A stretch of DNA of 64,000 bases from Cocos nucifera (taxonomy: Eukaryota > Streptophyta > Magnoliopsida > Arecales > Arecaceae). Shown here in pieces: positions 1 through 11,569 of this stretch. A model generated the notes under the pieces. The model ran no database searches. It saw only the letters and a list, made by a program, of their open reading frames with translations, and was not told where the DNA came from. The stretch lies in assembly GCA_006176705.1 (NCBI GenBank), contig QRFJ01000756.1:186001-250000 (forward strand), in the 5' to 3' direction. Every line of letters starts with the position of its first letter. Position 1 is the first letter of the stretch. A program made the position numbers and the translations under genes.

Positions 1-318
1 TCTTCTGGTGAAGAATCATGATTTGAACAAGGATCCACTACTTTCTATTTTCCCTTCCCAATGGTGATGGGTCTGCTAGCCTAAGTGCACCTCCTTAGGA
101 TCGATTTCTGACATTCCAATGATGGGTTTTCTGGCAGAACCACCATCGGTGAGGCCCTGAACCTACTTCATCAGCAGGTTAAACTGCTCTAGATCTACCA
201 TGGCTATCGATGGAGGAGGAGGTTGAAGCACCAATGATGGAGTAGGAATGGATGGATCTGGCTTAGATCTGACAGTAGAAGTAGTAGATCTCCGAATCGT
301 CACCTTCTTTGGAGGCAT
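1..318 (-). pseudogene. Tat-type gypsy gag, N-terminal fragment (G-left)
   Basis: Reading leftwards from an ATG at 316-318, the minus strand encodes the start of a Ty3/gypsy gag. It opens MPPKKVTIRRST, close to the MPPRRALTRRSA start of the intact G1 gag at 37256. Both continue with a Ser/Pro-rich stretch and then a segment of the type DLEQFNLL (G1: DAEQFDLL). At least three in-frame stops follow the conserved start, so this copy is dead. It lies just downstream of the primer-binding site and 5' LTR at 414-1496, the normal order for an element on this strand. The rest of gag and all of pol lie beyond the left edge of the window. Confidence 0.75.
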
Positions 319-413
319 TTCTTGGGATTGAGGGAGAGGATGGAGATGAACCTTAGAGAAGAAGATCCATAGGATCGACTGAGCACTCCTTTAAGAATAA
401 GAGTTTACAAATG

Positions 414-433
414 GCCCTCCTTCTAGCGCCAAT
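414..433 (-). other. Primer-binding site of G-left
   Basis: On the minus strand this reads ATTGGCGCTAGAAGGAGGGC, directly after the LTR end. The same site, with one base changed, follows the G1 5' LTR at 37129-37148. I could not assign the complementary tRNA with confidence. Confidence 0.7.
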
Positions 434-435
434 TC

Positions 436-1496
436 TGATGGTGCAAAATCTGGTTAATGTCGGATCGAGCTAGAGTTGAGGTAGAAATGGTCGCCGTCAG
501 TGACCTGCAAAATAAAGTCCCATTCAAAGTCGGTGGTGGTGGCTCCGATAGGACCCTTTGATGATCAAGTCAGCTCTTGTAGCCAACAAAAATGGAGTGC
601 TCAGGAAAGAATTCAGTAGAATTTTGAAAAAAAGAAGAGAGCTTAGAGAAAACATATCTGAAGGATCCCTTTTATAGATGAAGCCTATAATAAACTTGAA
701 AGTGACAACCATAACCATCGGATAGTGGGCCGCTCGAGGCCACGTAGAGTTTGTTATGGAGAGTAGTGTCCGTTGTCGTAACGTGCCCATTCGTTGGGAT
801 TGAATAGTTGAAGTTCAGAGGAAGGTTGGTGAAGAGCTTTGACATATATCAATTTCAGAGGAGTTTGGACTCCTCTAAGTTGTTTATGAGGGATTTGATT
901 CATGCCATATAGAGAGCTACAGATTAAAAGAGGTTTGACTGAAAGAAATCACCTAAAGGGAATATGACTAGAGGGGATCATCTGGGAGGAGTACTAGTTG
1001 AAATCTGGAAGTAATCCATTAGAGAAATCAGGATGGAGTTCGACTGATGGAGAAGTTTGGAAGGAGTCCGACTGATGGAGAAGTTCGACTGAAGGAGAAG
1101 TCTAGAAAGAGTTCGACTAATGGAGAAATCCGATTGCAAGAGAAGTCCGGGAGGAGTTCGACTGATGGAGAAGTTCGAAAGGAGTCTGATTGATGGAGGA
1201 GTCCAACTAAAAGAGAAGTTTGGAAGAAATTTGACTGATGGAGAAGTCTGTCTACAACAGAAGTCCGGGAGGAGTCCAATTGATTGAGAAGTCCAACTGT
1301 AAGAGAAGTCTGGGAGGAGTTCGACTGATGGAGAAGTCCAGCTGTAGAACAAGTCCAGAAGGAGTTTGACTGATGGAGAAGTCTAGAAGAAGTTTGACTA
1401 ATGGAGAAGTGGCGATTGAAGCTCTTCTATGATTATAAATTATACTTGGCTGAGCATTAGATCGAACTTCGGTGGGAGCGAGGTTTACCCCCAACA
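436..1496 (-). repeat. 5' LTR of Tat-type gypsy element G-left
   Basis: About 1.06 kb, bounded on the plus strand by TGATGG and CCAACA. It aligns with the split G-mid LTR (35752-35898 plus 45107-46375) along most of its length, including the shared block around 'gatcaagtcag' and the stretch after 'ttcagatgg/ttcagagga'. A primer site lies on its left, so this is the 5' LTR of an element running left. Its right flank is CACTA transposase sequence, so it inserted into that gene. A minus-strand TATA motif (TATAAAA) lies at 670-676. Confidence 0.8.
970..1425 (-). repeat. Degenerate ~45-bp tandem repeat inside the G-left LTR
   Basis: The block is built from imperfect alternations of 'ttcgactgatggagaag' and 'tccaactgtaagagaag' with 'tccgggaggag' spacers, at a period of about 45 bp. 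Long Ser/Leu/Arg-rich open frames on the minus strand here are by-products of the repeat and not genes. The intact relative G1 has 43-bp repeats in its LTR with a related 'cgaactcc' core, so internal satellite growth seems typical of this LTR family. Confidence 0.7.
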
Positions 1497-4400
1497 ATGA
1501 CTATCTTCTTCACCACCCCATAATAGTTTAGATCCTCTGTACGAGACTGTGAATCCCTCGAGCTAGCATAACATCCAGTGGTGGCACTCAATAATATGCC
1601 ACTATTTTGTGTTGCCATATTTATGGATCAGCAATGAATATTAAATCTATAGCCGTTAATGATAAGCCATCTGTACTCATGCATGGTATCATTATGGCCT
1701 ATTGAAAGAGCACGTACTTTAGGGCTCACATCATCGAACGGTAATCTACACAGCTAATTAAGGAGATGACACCTAATCAATTAATAAATATGTTCAAATA
1801 AGTTGCACAAGATAAGAATATATAATCACTTACATGATCTTTGAACTATTCAGGGAATTCTTTGCTATGCATTTTTTTTTTCTTCCACATACTTAGAGTG
1901 TCGTATTTTACTCTTATGACTTTCTTGTATTTGCTACATGCACAAAGAATAAATTTAGGTATAATTAAATATTTTTTTATAATTATTATAAAATAAATAA
2001 GGCTGAGTGACTCATCTTATGTATGGCTCAATGACATCATAGTTGAAGAGCACGTAGTGGTGCGCCATATCCCTTTCCTTAATTCTCAAATCAGTGAGGC
2101 GGTATGAAGTAGGAAGTCCATCTGGCTATGGAATGAACTTAAATGCAAGCTTAATTGACTCATACTAATCATCCTGATTCCTCATTGGCTAATTATGATG
2201 TGTCTCGAGCTTGTTTAAGTACATGGTACAAAAATCCATATACTCTTAACCTAAATAACCTTCTCCTATGGATCCCTCTAGGTGAATCATATTTCTTACA
2301 TAAGATTTTAGAGTTTGAATATTTTTCTTAGTAGGATACATCTATCGGCAGAATACTAGACCTCCAAGTGTAACTTTTCCGTAAGGTGCATGGTGAGATG
2401 CATCATAACCATGAAAAATGATAATAAAACTATCTTCTCTAGATTACATAATATAGTTACCATCCTTACCTTCATTTCTTTCACGTCTTTCTTAAATAAC
2501 CTTTTCGCACAAATATTTTTGTAAAAATTGCAAAGACGAATAACAATCATTCTGATATTTTTTGGCAACACACGGTGAATAGCTATTGGGATCAATTCCT
2601 ACATTAGCATATGATAATCATGAGTCTTCAATCCTCCAAGTATGACATCCTTACTATTCACATGCTTTGATATGTTGCTTAAGTATCCATCTAAGATCTT
2701 TACGTTCTCCAACACATGAAAAAATATGGACCATTTGGAGGCATTCATAATATAGTATGTATGAGGGAGCCTCTACTATTCTTCACCTACCGGCTCTGGG
2801 TGGAGTGATCTTCTAATACTCCATTTTTTCAAGTCAAATCAAAATTTCAAGTCATCCTTGGTCTTATCCTTGATGTTCAAGATTGTTGCCAATAGGAGCT
2901 CGCACATGTTCTTTTCAATATGCATTGCATCTAAGCAGTGGCGTAAAAAGTTTATTTTCCAATATGGCAAGTCAAAGAAGATACTCCTTTTTCTCTAATT
3001 AAAATGTGTGTCATCTTTCTTTGATCGATGCTTCCTCTTCTAACCACCATCGAATTATCTTTTTCAAATTCAACACTGAGACCATCTAACTCTCTCAACA
3101 CTTCACTCTTAGACATCCGGCTAGAAACCTCATCTTCTTCAATAGTGCCATCGAAGGAGCATGCATCCCTTCCTATGGCTGATTTTGATAGAGAAAATGT
3201 CGATGTCCTATAAAGCAAAAGCTCTTTCAATGTGTCAACCATTTAGATCGAGTATTTTTTTCATAAATCGGGCATGCTAGCTCACCTTTCGTGCTCCAAT
3301 CCAACATTAGGGCATAAGTTGGAAAGTCATTTATTGTATACAGAAGTACTGCATGTATGGAGAATGATTCATTTATCAAAGCATCAAAAGTTGGAACACC
3401 TTGAATGCTCCACAACTATTTTAGCTCGGTAATAAAAGGCTACAAATAGACATCAATCTCATTACCTATCTCATTCGATTGGGAGATAAGCACTGTCATG
3501 AAAGCAAAGAATTTTTTCATACACATCTACGATGGAAGATTGTAAATATGAATAAACACTGGCCATACACTATGGATGGTATTCATATGCTTGAACGGGT
3601 TGAAACTATTGCATGACAAGCCTAACCTCACATTACATAGCTCTTGTGCGAAATCGAAATATATTTTATTAAACTTTTGCCATGCCTCTTCAACGGCTAG
3701 ATGCCTCAATGCATCATCTTTTGTTCATTTCTCTTTATGCCATCTCATGTCCTTCGATGTTCTTACCGACATAAACAACTTTTGTAGTCTCGAAATCAAA
3801 AAAAAGTACCACATCAACTTTTGAGGTACACAAGTCGATGTGCCATCTTTATTCTATTTTTATCTTGATACACCACACCTCGTGCACTCATTTTGATTGA
3901 CGTCCCCCTTCCAATAGAGCATGCAATCATTGGGACATGTATGTATCTTGGTGTAAGTAAAGTCCAACTGTTCAATAATCTTCGATGCCTCATAATTATT
4001 CCTCAAAATTTATAAATCATCTAGAAGAATGTCCTCCAAAAGCTCTAATATGCACTTCACTCCATTATTACTGAACCCATTGGAGCATTTCGCATAATAT
4101 GATAAAGTTAAGAATTCCAGCTTCATTATCTTTTCATATCCAGGATACAAGAAAATATTAGCATCCTCTATCAACTTACGGATCTTCTCCATATCCTCAC
4201 TATTTATCATTCTACCAACCACAAGATCAGGCATGGACGTAGATGCACCATCATTATGGCCAACAAATGAAAAGTATCACAAACCATTTGTTCCACTCCC
4301 CCATCATGTTGATCGCCTTCTTGTGGCTTATCCTCACCATGATGATCCCAACAAATTTCATAACCAGCTTTAAAGCCATAAATAGTCAGGTAATCATTTA

Positions 4401-4560
4401 CATCTTAACGAGGTAGCCACGGTCCATCCATATACGTTTTACAAGGACATTAGATAAGTGCATGGTCCCCAAATTTTTCTATAGCAAAATCAAAAAGTTT
4501 TTGAAGTCTAGCCTCATATTCTGATGAGAGCCTACTAAACTTCATCCATCCCTTATCCAT
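1497..4560 (-). pseudogene. TNP2-type CACTA transposase (broken)
   Basis: The reading starts at ATG 4558-4560 (MDKGWMKFSRLSSEYE), which resembles the usual MDRxWM start of plant TNP2 proteins. Recognisable blocks follow in order: YPGYEKIMKLEFLTL near 4140-4080; a HTCPNDCMLYWKG block with a downstream CTRCGVSR at about 3950-3850; NVRLGLSCNSFNPF near 3640-3590; TINDFPTYALMLDWSTKGELACP near 3340-3265, which is transposase core; RLCNFYKNICAK and a TILCNLEKI segment at 2540-2440, of DUF4218 type; HHYVLFNYDVIEPYI near 2060; and a DUF4216-type WLIINGYRFN ... TQNSGI block at 1700-1500. Many stops and frame changes separate the blocks. The DUF4216 block is cut by the G-left LTR at 1496. The family excises and integrates CACTA elements; this copy cannot make a full protein. 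Confidence 0.8.
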
Positions 4561-5875
4561 ATTAAAAATGGTGATACTGCAATTAAATCATATGTAGAAC
4601 TTAAATTATATACCAGTGCATTGTAAACAACTCATAAGCTATAACTAATTGTAAATAGACATTTCATATACATCTAATTAAATGCATCCTATCACCAACT
4701 AATCGATAAATATAGGTCCTATCCCATTTAGGAATTGCATTAATTCTATAGATTTATTATAGTAATCAAACAATATGTAGCAGAGATTAAAAAAAAATTT
4801 GATAGTACTTTTTCATAGTTTTTCTATGTAGGGAGAATAAAAAAAAATATTGTCCAAAATTTTATTCAGAAACCTTAGCATACTATTTAATTACGGTAAT
4901 TACTTATTGAATTGTTTATAATTTTTAAACTATCTAAATTAGATTATTAATTAATCATTGTATATAATTCTCTCATCCATATAAAAAATATATAAATGTA
5001 CAGGTGCCGAAGATTATGTACACTAATCAATTAACGGGTCCATCGTTATGCAATACAATAAACAAAAGCAATAAGATATAAACAATAACCCAAAAAATAT
5101 AATGCAATAAATTTTATAACATGAATTACATACATAAATAATTAAGAAAAAATAATAACTTATAATTTCACTTTTTATTTATCAGGAGCAATAAATTAGT
5201 CATGATAGAACTTACTTTAAATATTAAAACAATTTAAAAAATAAAAAAAAAGTAAAAAAAGATTAAGATTCATCATTTAATCATGCATTATAATGTACTT
5301 TTGGTATCCGCTACAACTAAACCAAATCGACTACGAATGATTGCCTATTAAATAGTCGCTGGCCATCCAAGATCATTTTATCATTTGAAATTATTAAAAT
5401 ATTTATAGAAGAAGAGAAAAAATAAAAGTTTTCCACATCAATAAAATCATATTAAGAATTAACCATTTTTCATCAGAAATCATCATAGCCTCTTTATAAA
5501 AAAAACTAATTTTTTTAAAATAAAATATTATAAAAAATAATAAAATAAAAAATAATATATATAATATTTTTATTAAGATTAAATTTAATAATTTAAGAGA
5601 TAATATTAAGTTATGAATGTATTTTAATTTATTAATATAAAATAATAAATAATTTATGAATAATATTAAATTTAATAATTTAAAATATAATATTAAATTA
5701 TGAATATATTTTAATTTATAAATATAATAATAAATAATTTATGAATAATATAATAAATTTAATATTATATTCATTAAGCATAAAAAATTATTAAGTCAAT
5801 AAATCAATCAATAATTTTAATATATTAAGCATCAAATTAATTAATTAATTAATCAATAAAAATAGTAAGGCCAAT
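4561..5875. other. AT-rich non-coding part of the CACTA
   Basis: No coding sequence is seen. Base composition is very AT-rich, with simple A/T runs and repeated 'aataatttatgaataatattaa' phrases around 5560-5760. By position, between the leader and the transposase ATG, it could be a 5' intron or untranslated region of the transposase gene. This is an inference, as no splice sites were proved. Confidence 0.5.
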
Positions 5876-6440
5876 CTATACCGATGGAGGTGGCCAACGG
5901 TGGGGTGGGGTGGTAGGGTGCGGCTAAAGGGGGCTGCGGGTCGGGGCACAGGGTTGGGGTCGAGGGAGGCAGGGCTAGAGGGAGGCAGAAGTAGGCTGGC
6001 GATGAGCTAGGCCGACGGAGGAACAAGATCGAGGGAGGTAGGGCCCATGGTGGTGCTAGAGGGAAAGGGGCACAGAGGCTAAGGGAGGGGGCGGCGGTGG
6101 AGAGAGAGAGCCGACATGGGGTTGAGGGAGGGAGAGAGCTGAGGGAGCTGAGGAGGGAGAGAGCCGAGGGAGCTGAGGGAGGGGCCGAGGGAGCCAAAGC
6201 CGACAGTGGGGTTGAGGGAGGGGATGGTGGTGGGTAGGCCGACCCAAGGTGGTAGCTAGGGACAAGGCGAGAAAAGAAAAAGAGGGATAGAGGGAGGCGG
6301 GCAAGAAGGTGGTCGACAATGGGATAGGTGGGCAGAGGGGCAGGTTGGTAGCAGAGAGGATAGCTAGGGCTCGGGTAGAGAGGGGGAGAGAGAGAGTGAA
6401 AGTTTTTGCCAAAAGGATGAAAGGTTTGGTGCGGATCGAA
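5876..6440 (-). other. GC-rich purine/pyrimidine-biased leader of the CACTA
   Basis: About 560 bp with many GGGAGG, GAGGG and GGGG runs on the plus strand, seen as CT-rich tracts on the minus strand. It lies between very AT-rich flanks. Overlapping minus-strand open frames of 114 and 118 codons are Pro/Ser/Leu-rich low-complexity readings. I recognise no domain in them and do not call them genes. Position and strand fit a transcribed leader upstream of the transposase. Confidence 0.5.
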
Positions 6441-6535
6441 AATTTATGCCGGACCTATGGCAATGGTTTTTAAAATCGCTGCCATAGGTCAAAACTATGG
6501 CAGCAGTTTTTGCTAACCGCTGCTATAAATTCAAA
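6440..6535. repeat. Inner block of subterminal-type repeats
   Basis: Two to three copies of the 'cctatggcaatgg...tcgctgccataggt' and 'ctatggcagcagtttttgctaaccgctgctata' type sit just outside the left arm of the foldback. They mirror the larger block at 7525-7905 beyond the right arm. Confidence 0.7.
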
Positions 6536-7530
6536 TATAAAATTTTTATATATTTTTTGAATATGATATAATTTTAGAATTTAAAGTTTATTTTTATCTT
6601 TTATTATCTAAGTAATTATCGTTAGAGTGTCATCACAAAAGATCGCCTCGATCGGATAGTCCTAGCTATGTCGATTGATAAAATTTGATTTCGACAGTCA
6701 TGAACGATCGCATGATGATCTCATAGATAAAGATCATCGATTATTCTAAAAACTTGCAATGATGATCTCAGTGCCATTTTTATCATACTATCAAAGTTTC
6801 ACTTCAATCGGGTATCGTTATCATGGTCCATTTAGTATAGAATAATTTCAGTCGTTAAATAAAAAATAAGTAATCAAAGGACTAGATGACGTTCGATTAT
6901 GAGATTATTTTTTAGATAAATAATTTTGAGTACTACTTTAATCATTTTTATGGTAGTGATCATAAAATTTAAATTATGAATCTAAGAACTATTTAAAACT
7001 ATATGTCGCTCGATACTAGTTCTTATACTCCTTTAGAAGTTATGCTTGTGCTTTTGCAAGATTTGCTTAACATGAATAATTCATACAAAAATAATTTATA
7101 TTTTATGATCACCATCATATAAATGATTAAAGTAGTAGTCAAGATCATTTATTTAAAAAATTATCTCATAATCGGAAGCCATCTGATCCTTTGATCATTT
7201 GTTTCTTATTTAACGGCCAAAATCATCTTGTACTAAATCGACCATGATAACGATATCTGATTGAAGTGATACTTTGATAGTATGATACAAATGGCACTGA
7301 GATCATCATTGTAGATTTTTAGATCCATCGATGGTCTCCATCTATCAGATCATTATGTTGTTGTTCGTGATCGTCGAAATTAATTTTACTGATCGATGAA
7401 GCTAGGGCCATCAGATCGAGGTGATCTTTTATGAAGATACTGTAATAATGATTATTAAAATATTGAATGATGAAGATATGCATTAAATTTTAAAATTATA
7501 TAATATTTAAAAAAAATATAAAAAAATATA
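6536..7530. repeat. Long imperfect inverted repeat (foldback)
   Basis: The left arm (about 6536-6980) pairs with the reverse complement of the right arm (about 7078-7530), leaving a loop of roughly 100 bp. Matching landmarks include 'gatgatctcagtgccattt' at about 6760 with 'aaatggcactgagatcatc' at about 7290, 'tatcatactatcaaagt' with 'actttgatagtatgata', and 'tcgttatcatggtc' with 'gaccatgataacga'. The arms are diverged but align along nearly their whole length. No open frame spans it. Confidence 0.85.
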
Positions 7531-7909
7531 GCAGTGGTTATAATGAATCGCTGCAATAGACGAACCTATGGCAGTGGTTAAACAAAATCGTGACCATAGA
7601 TCTGAGTTATAGCAGTGGTTATGTCTAGCCGCTACCATAGATTTCAGTCTATTATAGTGATTTTTGCTAACCACAACCATAGGTTTGACATGTATGGCAG
7701 CGGTTAATTAACCACCATAAGTCTGATCTATGGTAATGATTATTGTAAATTGTTGCTATAGATCGATCTATGGCAGTGGTTTTGCATAACCACTACTATA
7801 AGTTGACTTATAGTAGTGATTTTGTATAATTGCTATCGTAGATCCTATGTAATGATTTTTGAAACCGCTATCATAGTATGCGTTGCCATAGTCTCATTCT
7901 GTAGTAGTA
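7525..7909 (-). repeat. CACTA subterminal repeats and 5' terminus
   Basis: About ten degenerate palindromic units of the form 'ctatggcagtggtt...aaccactaccatag', spaced 30-50 bp apart, end at the terminal motif GTAGTAGTA (7901-7909). In CACTA elements such arrays bind the element-encoded DNA-binding protein; that role is from family knowledge. Confidence 0.75.
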
Positions 7910-7962
7910 CCCATCACATGAAATTTGAAATCAAAACTAATTCCTTTCTTTGACTTGGTCCA
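7910..7962 (-). repeat. Copia-2 3' LTR, fragment 1
   Basis: 'atcacatgaaatttgaaatc' to 'gacttggtcca' matches 35483-35533 in the uninterrupted 5' LTR. The fragment is bounded by the CACTA terminus on the left and by S2 on the right. The last five bases, GTCCA (7958-7962), are the S2 target duplication. Confidence 0.75.
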
Positions 7963-9528
7963 TGACTGCATGTCGTTACAACATCAAATAAAATTTAGAC
8001 CCAATTTTAATATTAAGTAGGATAGTGGTGAGTCGAGTATCGATTTTCTCAAAGATTGAAGGCTAAGTTGGATTTTTTTTAATTCAAAAAATAAAATTTT
8101 AAATTAATCTTTAAAATAAAAATTTAAATAAATTAAAAAATTAATTATAATTTAGCAAATTAAAAGAAAGTAACTATTTAATTAATTAAGATTTTGAATT
8201 AATTAAAAATATTTTAGAATTTTGAATCTATCTCTAACATGATTATGGTAATTCTTTTTAATGCAAGAATTTAATATTTTTAAAAATTTAGTTATGATTA
8301 TAATTTATTTTCCTAAAGCATGAATTATATGTCATGATAATGATCCATCTTTATGAAATTATAAATTATTCAATACTTTAATTTTTAAAAATTAATAATA
8401 TAATTTTTTATTAATTTTCTCTAATATAAACTATTAAATCAAGCATGGACTATATCTTCCGATCACAACCCATCTCTATAAATATAGTCTACTTAAAAAT
8501 CAATCAATAATAAACATGTGAAGAGTAAGAGTTAAGATTGAACAGGCAAATATTTTATTCTTTATATAAAAAAATATAAAAAAAAATACAATAATGCTCG
8601 AAGATTTCATCTTCATCCCAGAAATCTCGATCTTTAGTTGCTTATGATTTGAAATTTTCTGGCTCTCGACATCTTCAGATCACCAAATAAATAGAAAAAA
8701 AAAGAAGAAAGAAGAAAAGAGAGATTTAGAGGGCTAATTCCCCTCAAGGAGGTTTTTTGTTGTTCCCTGCAATACAGAGGATTAAAAAGATGAAAAATAG
8801 GGATTTTTAAGTCCTTATCAAGCTTAAATCAAAGTTCGGATCAAATTTAATCACTTAAAATATTTTTAGCCATCGGATCTTAATCAAAAGTTCTGAAATC
8901 TATCATAGATCCATCGCATATCCTCTAAGATCATTTCTGGGCTGTCAGATCGAAGCCGGGATGGTTTTTGGCCATCGGATTGCGCACTAGAGGCCTGAGA
9001 TATCATATTCAAATTGAGAATTAATTTTCATCATTGGATCTTCACCGACTGTGATAATGACCATCAGATCATGCATCACTATTCCTATGGACCATCATGG
9101 ACCGAGCTCGTCGAGGATCGCAACCAACTAGTGCTCACCATATCGGATCAAATTACCGAAATGCCGCTATATGGTATGATATAAATTTTGTAGACCTCTT
9201 AACGATCTAGGTTCGCCACATGGTGCATGCCAATTGGCCATGCTTATTGAGTTGGATGGTCCGCACCTATTCCATGGACTAGCCGATCGGTCCACCATGC
9301 ACCAGTCTATTTTTTTTTTTTTTTTATTTTAAACTTTTGGGCTTCATAATTTTTTCGTTTTAGCTTTGATTTAAGTGAAATTTATTATGTGAGAACCCAT
9401 AAATCAAGCTCTTCGCATTGGTGGGCTTCTTTCTTATAAAATACTAATAAAAATATTAATTTCTTTTAAATAAATATCAAATATTATATTATTTAATATT
9501 TTTATTTATTAATTTATGATAATTATCA
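7963..9528 (-). repeat. S2 3' LTR
   Basis: 1566 bp, TGACTGC to ATTATCA on the plus strand. It aligns end to end with 15826-17409, for example 'gtcgttacaacatcaaataaaatttag' against 'gtcgttacaatatcaaataaaatttag'. Scattered substitutions indicate an old insertion. The adjoining polypurine-type tract, on the minus strand, is AAGTTGGAGGATA (9529-9541). Confidence 0.85.
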
Positions 9529-10039
9529 TATCCTCCAACTTGAGTTTTAATCGTCCTCGAGTAAAAAGAGTAAAATTAGAAGTATGTACTGACTTGATAA
9601 GATGTAAAAGTTTCTTTAGATCATCCTAAAGTTAGTTGATACCTGATCAGAGATTTGAGAAATACGTCATTAGATTATTAATTCCATTCCAAGTAGTGGT
9701 TAAGTAAAGAACAAAAAATTTTAGAGCTTTTTTCTAATCAATTGTTACCTTTATTCTTTAAATCCTTTATCTTTAGTATGAACTATTTTTTTTTATATAG
9801 CTAGTGTAATATTTTAACCTCTTAAGCTTTTTATTTGACCCTTGTAGAAAGCTTTGGACCAATGACTTTCAAACCAATTGACTTTAGGGCATTAAGTGTA
9901 GAACTCCCATCAGACTTACTGACTCGAGTCAAATAGGCTATAGGTTAAAACTAACTATATAGTAAGCTTTTTTACATTGCCCACTTTTTGACGTGAATAA
10001 TATTACTTACTTAGGCAATGGGACTCGATTACTCAGAGT
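9529..10039 (-). other. S2 3' untranslated internal region
   Basis: No gene is seen. The stretch from 9820 to 10039 matches the S1 internal region around 53110-53335 ('aacctcttaagctttttatttgacc', 'ggaccaatgac'). Similarity stops at about 10039, where S2 carries extra sequence that S1 lacks. Confidence 0.65.
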
Positions 10040-11300
10040 GCGATAGATGTTGCCCATAAGAGAGGCCTCATAGACTGTGCCTCCTAGGGACAGGGGGAGC
10101 AAATCTCCTTTCTAGTGGGCCGTCGCTATCGAATTGCAATATGTATTAAAAAATCTAGAAAATACAACACTTCAACGGTTGATACTATAGAAATCTCTAG
10201 TAGCGAGGATGACAATGCACCAAGTATGATCTCGAGGTGTCCAGACAAAGATCTAAGCTGTGATAGTGGCGCCAGAAGACCAATCCATCAAAAACACTTC
10301 ACTCATGACTAAAGTCCTTGGAATCACTGATTGGCAATGCACCGATCATAAGGTGTTGCCTTGACCCATGTTAGGGTCTCTGTGGACCAACACCCACCAG
10401 TCGATGCCTCCAGAGTAGACTTCAGAATCTCTCTGATGATAGATAACAAGTCAACAGGAATGATCGGTGAGGATAGCTATCAAAGTGGGATGGAAGAATA
10501 CATTGGTGGGACCTCACGAGTTCTCATTGAGTTCCATGAGAACATCGAACACCCTTTAGGTTTGACTCGAAGTTGAGAGTTTAGGCAAATCTAGCATCTG
10601 CATGTAACCATGGATACAACAACAATCTTTAACATTTTAGAACAAAAGCATGGTGACTCAAAATAAGCACAAAAGCTAGTTTTATTTATTAATATCTTTC
10701 ATTTACAAAGGAAGGTGCCCAAAGAAAGGCATTGGATATAAAGGGGTGGAAGGATGAGTCTTCAAATCCTTATCGGAAGAGAATGCTTTGACCTTCTCAT
10801 CACTGTTGCCTAGGCGAAGGCACCAAAAATTCAGCTGCAGCATCATGTGTCCCAGACGGGCTATGTAGTCTTCAAAGCCTTGGATATAGGTGGAGGTGGC
10901 AGCATCGACAACCTCCTTCTTGAATGCTATCGAGGACTTGAAGTCCTCAACATAGCACCTCCGGATCTCGATGGGCATCCACAAGAAGGAGACCCCACTA
11001 CCTCCAAGAAAGGGAGGAGTTAATTTGGGTCCAGCAAGAGTAGCTAAACCCTGACTCAACTAGGGCGGTGGAACCTAGAAAGGCTTCGAAGCACGGATAG
11101 ATAGCTCCAGCAAGAAACCCCTAGCTTGCTTCAACTCCCTATGGGCAGTGGTAGCCTAACCTAGGGGCCGATCCTAGGGCATTTTAGTCTTTTTCTTATT
11201 AAAACCCATCGAGCACCTTAGTTTATTTGGAAAAAGGGTCATCTTGTTCGACCAAATAGGCCGACCTCACCTTCTTCCCTCCTTCTGTGAAAACCAAGCC
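10040..11300. other. Unassigned part of the 2.6-kb S2-specific module
   Basis: This begins a block of about 2.6 kb (10040 to about 12650) present in S2 but absent from the otherwise similar S1 internal region. Two short plus-strand frames (10115-10312 and 10361-10576) show no family I recognise. The second follows the first after a stop and could be the same decayed reading. The rest appears non-coding. Terminal repeats or target duplications of a separate element were not found. Confidence 0.4.
10703..11059 (-). pseudogene. Small minus-strand ORF, element-derived fragment (uncertain)
   Basis: An uninterrupted 118-codon frame. The central part (CYVEDFKSSIAFKKEVVDAA, then YIQGFEDYIARL) resembles the C-terminal 'F..S..F...V.......Y..GF.DC' segment seen in plant proteins that carry the putative gypsy-type transposon domain (PF04195). 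That resemblance is by eye and weak. It lies on the opposite strand to the decayed antisense ORF at 11570-12517 and about 500 bp upstream of it. It could equally be a chance frame. Confidence 0.3.
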
Positions 11301-11569
11301 TTCTTCCCCCTTCCACAACTACAAAAATCGGGCTAAAATCTCTGAACATTCATGTTCTCCTCCCTAAACGGCATCTAAGGAAGCCAAAGCCCTCTCCATT
11401 TCTCTCTTTTTCAAGCAGATTCAAGGACTCAAGCAAGCCCTAGCTCCAAAACCCTCTTCTTCCATCCGTCGGCCTCTCCCCTTCGAACCCTCCCTCTCCA
11501 TCTCAAAATCTCTTCCATTCCACATCTCCTTGAGTATCCTGAGTTGGATTCAAGCTTCTCCTGCTTGAA
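11290..11569 (+). promoter_or_regulatory. CT-rich leader of the S2 antisense ORF
   Basis: A pyrimidine-rich stretch ('cttcttccctccttctg', 'tctctctttttcaag', 'cccttcgaaccctccctctcc') precedes the ATG at 11570. It resembles a plant 5' untranslated leader. The other antisense ORF in the window, at 47002, also has a CT-rich leader (46660-46870), suggesting that both are separate transcription units. Confidence 0.4.

Larger units (their letters stand above)
1497..7909 (-). mobile_element. CACTA (En/Spm) DNA transposon, 5' part
   Basis: The element is on the minus strand. Its 5' terminus is at 7909, where the minus strand starts TACTACTACAGAATG, a CACTACTA-type inverted terminus with the first base changed. 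Next come subterminal repeats of the form 'ctatggcagcggtt...aaccgctgccatag' (7525-7905), a large foldback, a GC-rich leader (5876-6440), an AT-rich stretch and a decayed TNP2-type transposase. The 3' end is not seen because the G-left LTR interrupts the element at 1496. The right flank (7910 onward) is copia LTR sequence. Confidence 0.8.

Noticed and set aside
978..1497. Three overlapping minus-strand frames with repeated SISRTP-like phrases
   Set aside because: By-products of the ~45-bp tandem repeat inside the G-left LTR.
5853..6412. Two overlapping minus-strand Pro/Ser/Leu-rich frames (114 and 118 codons)
   Set aside because: Low-complexity translation of a G-rich tract, with no recognisable domain.
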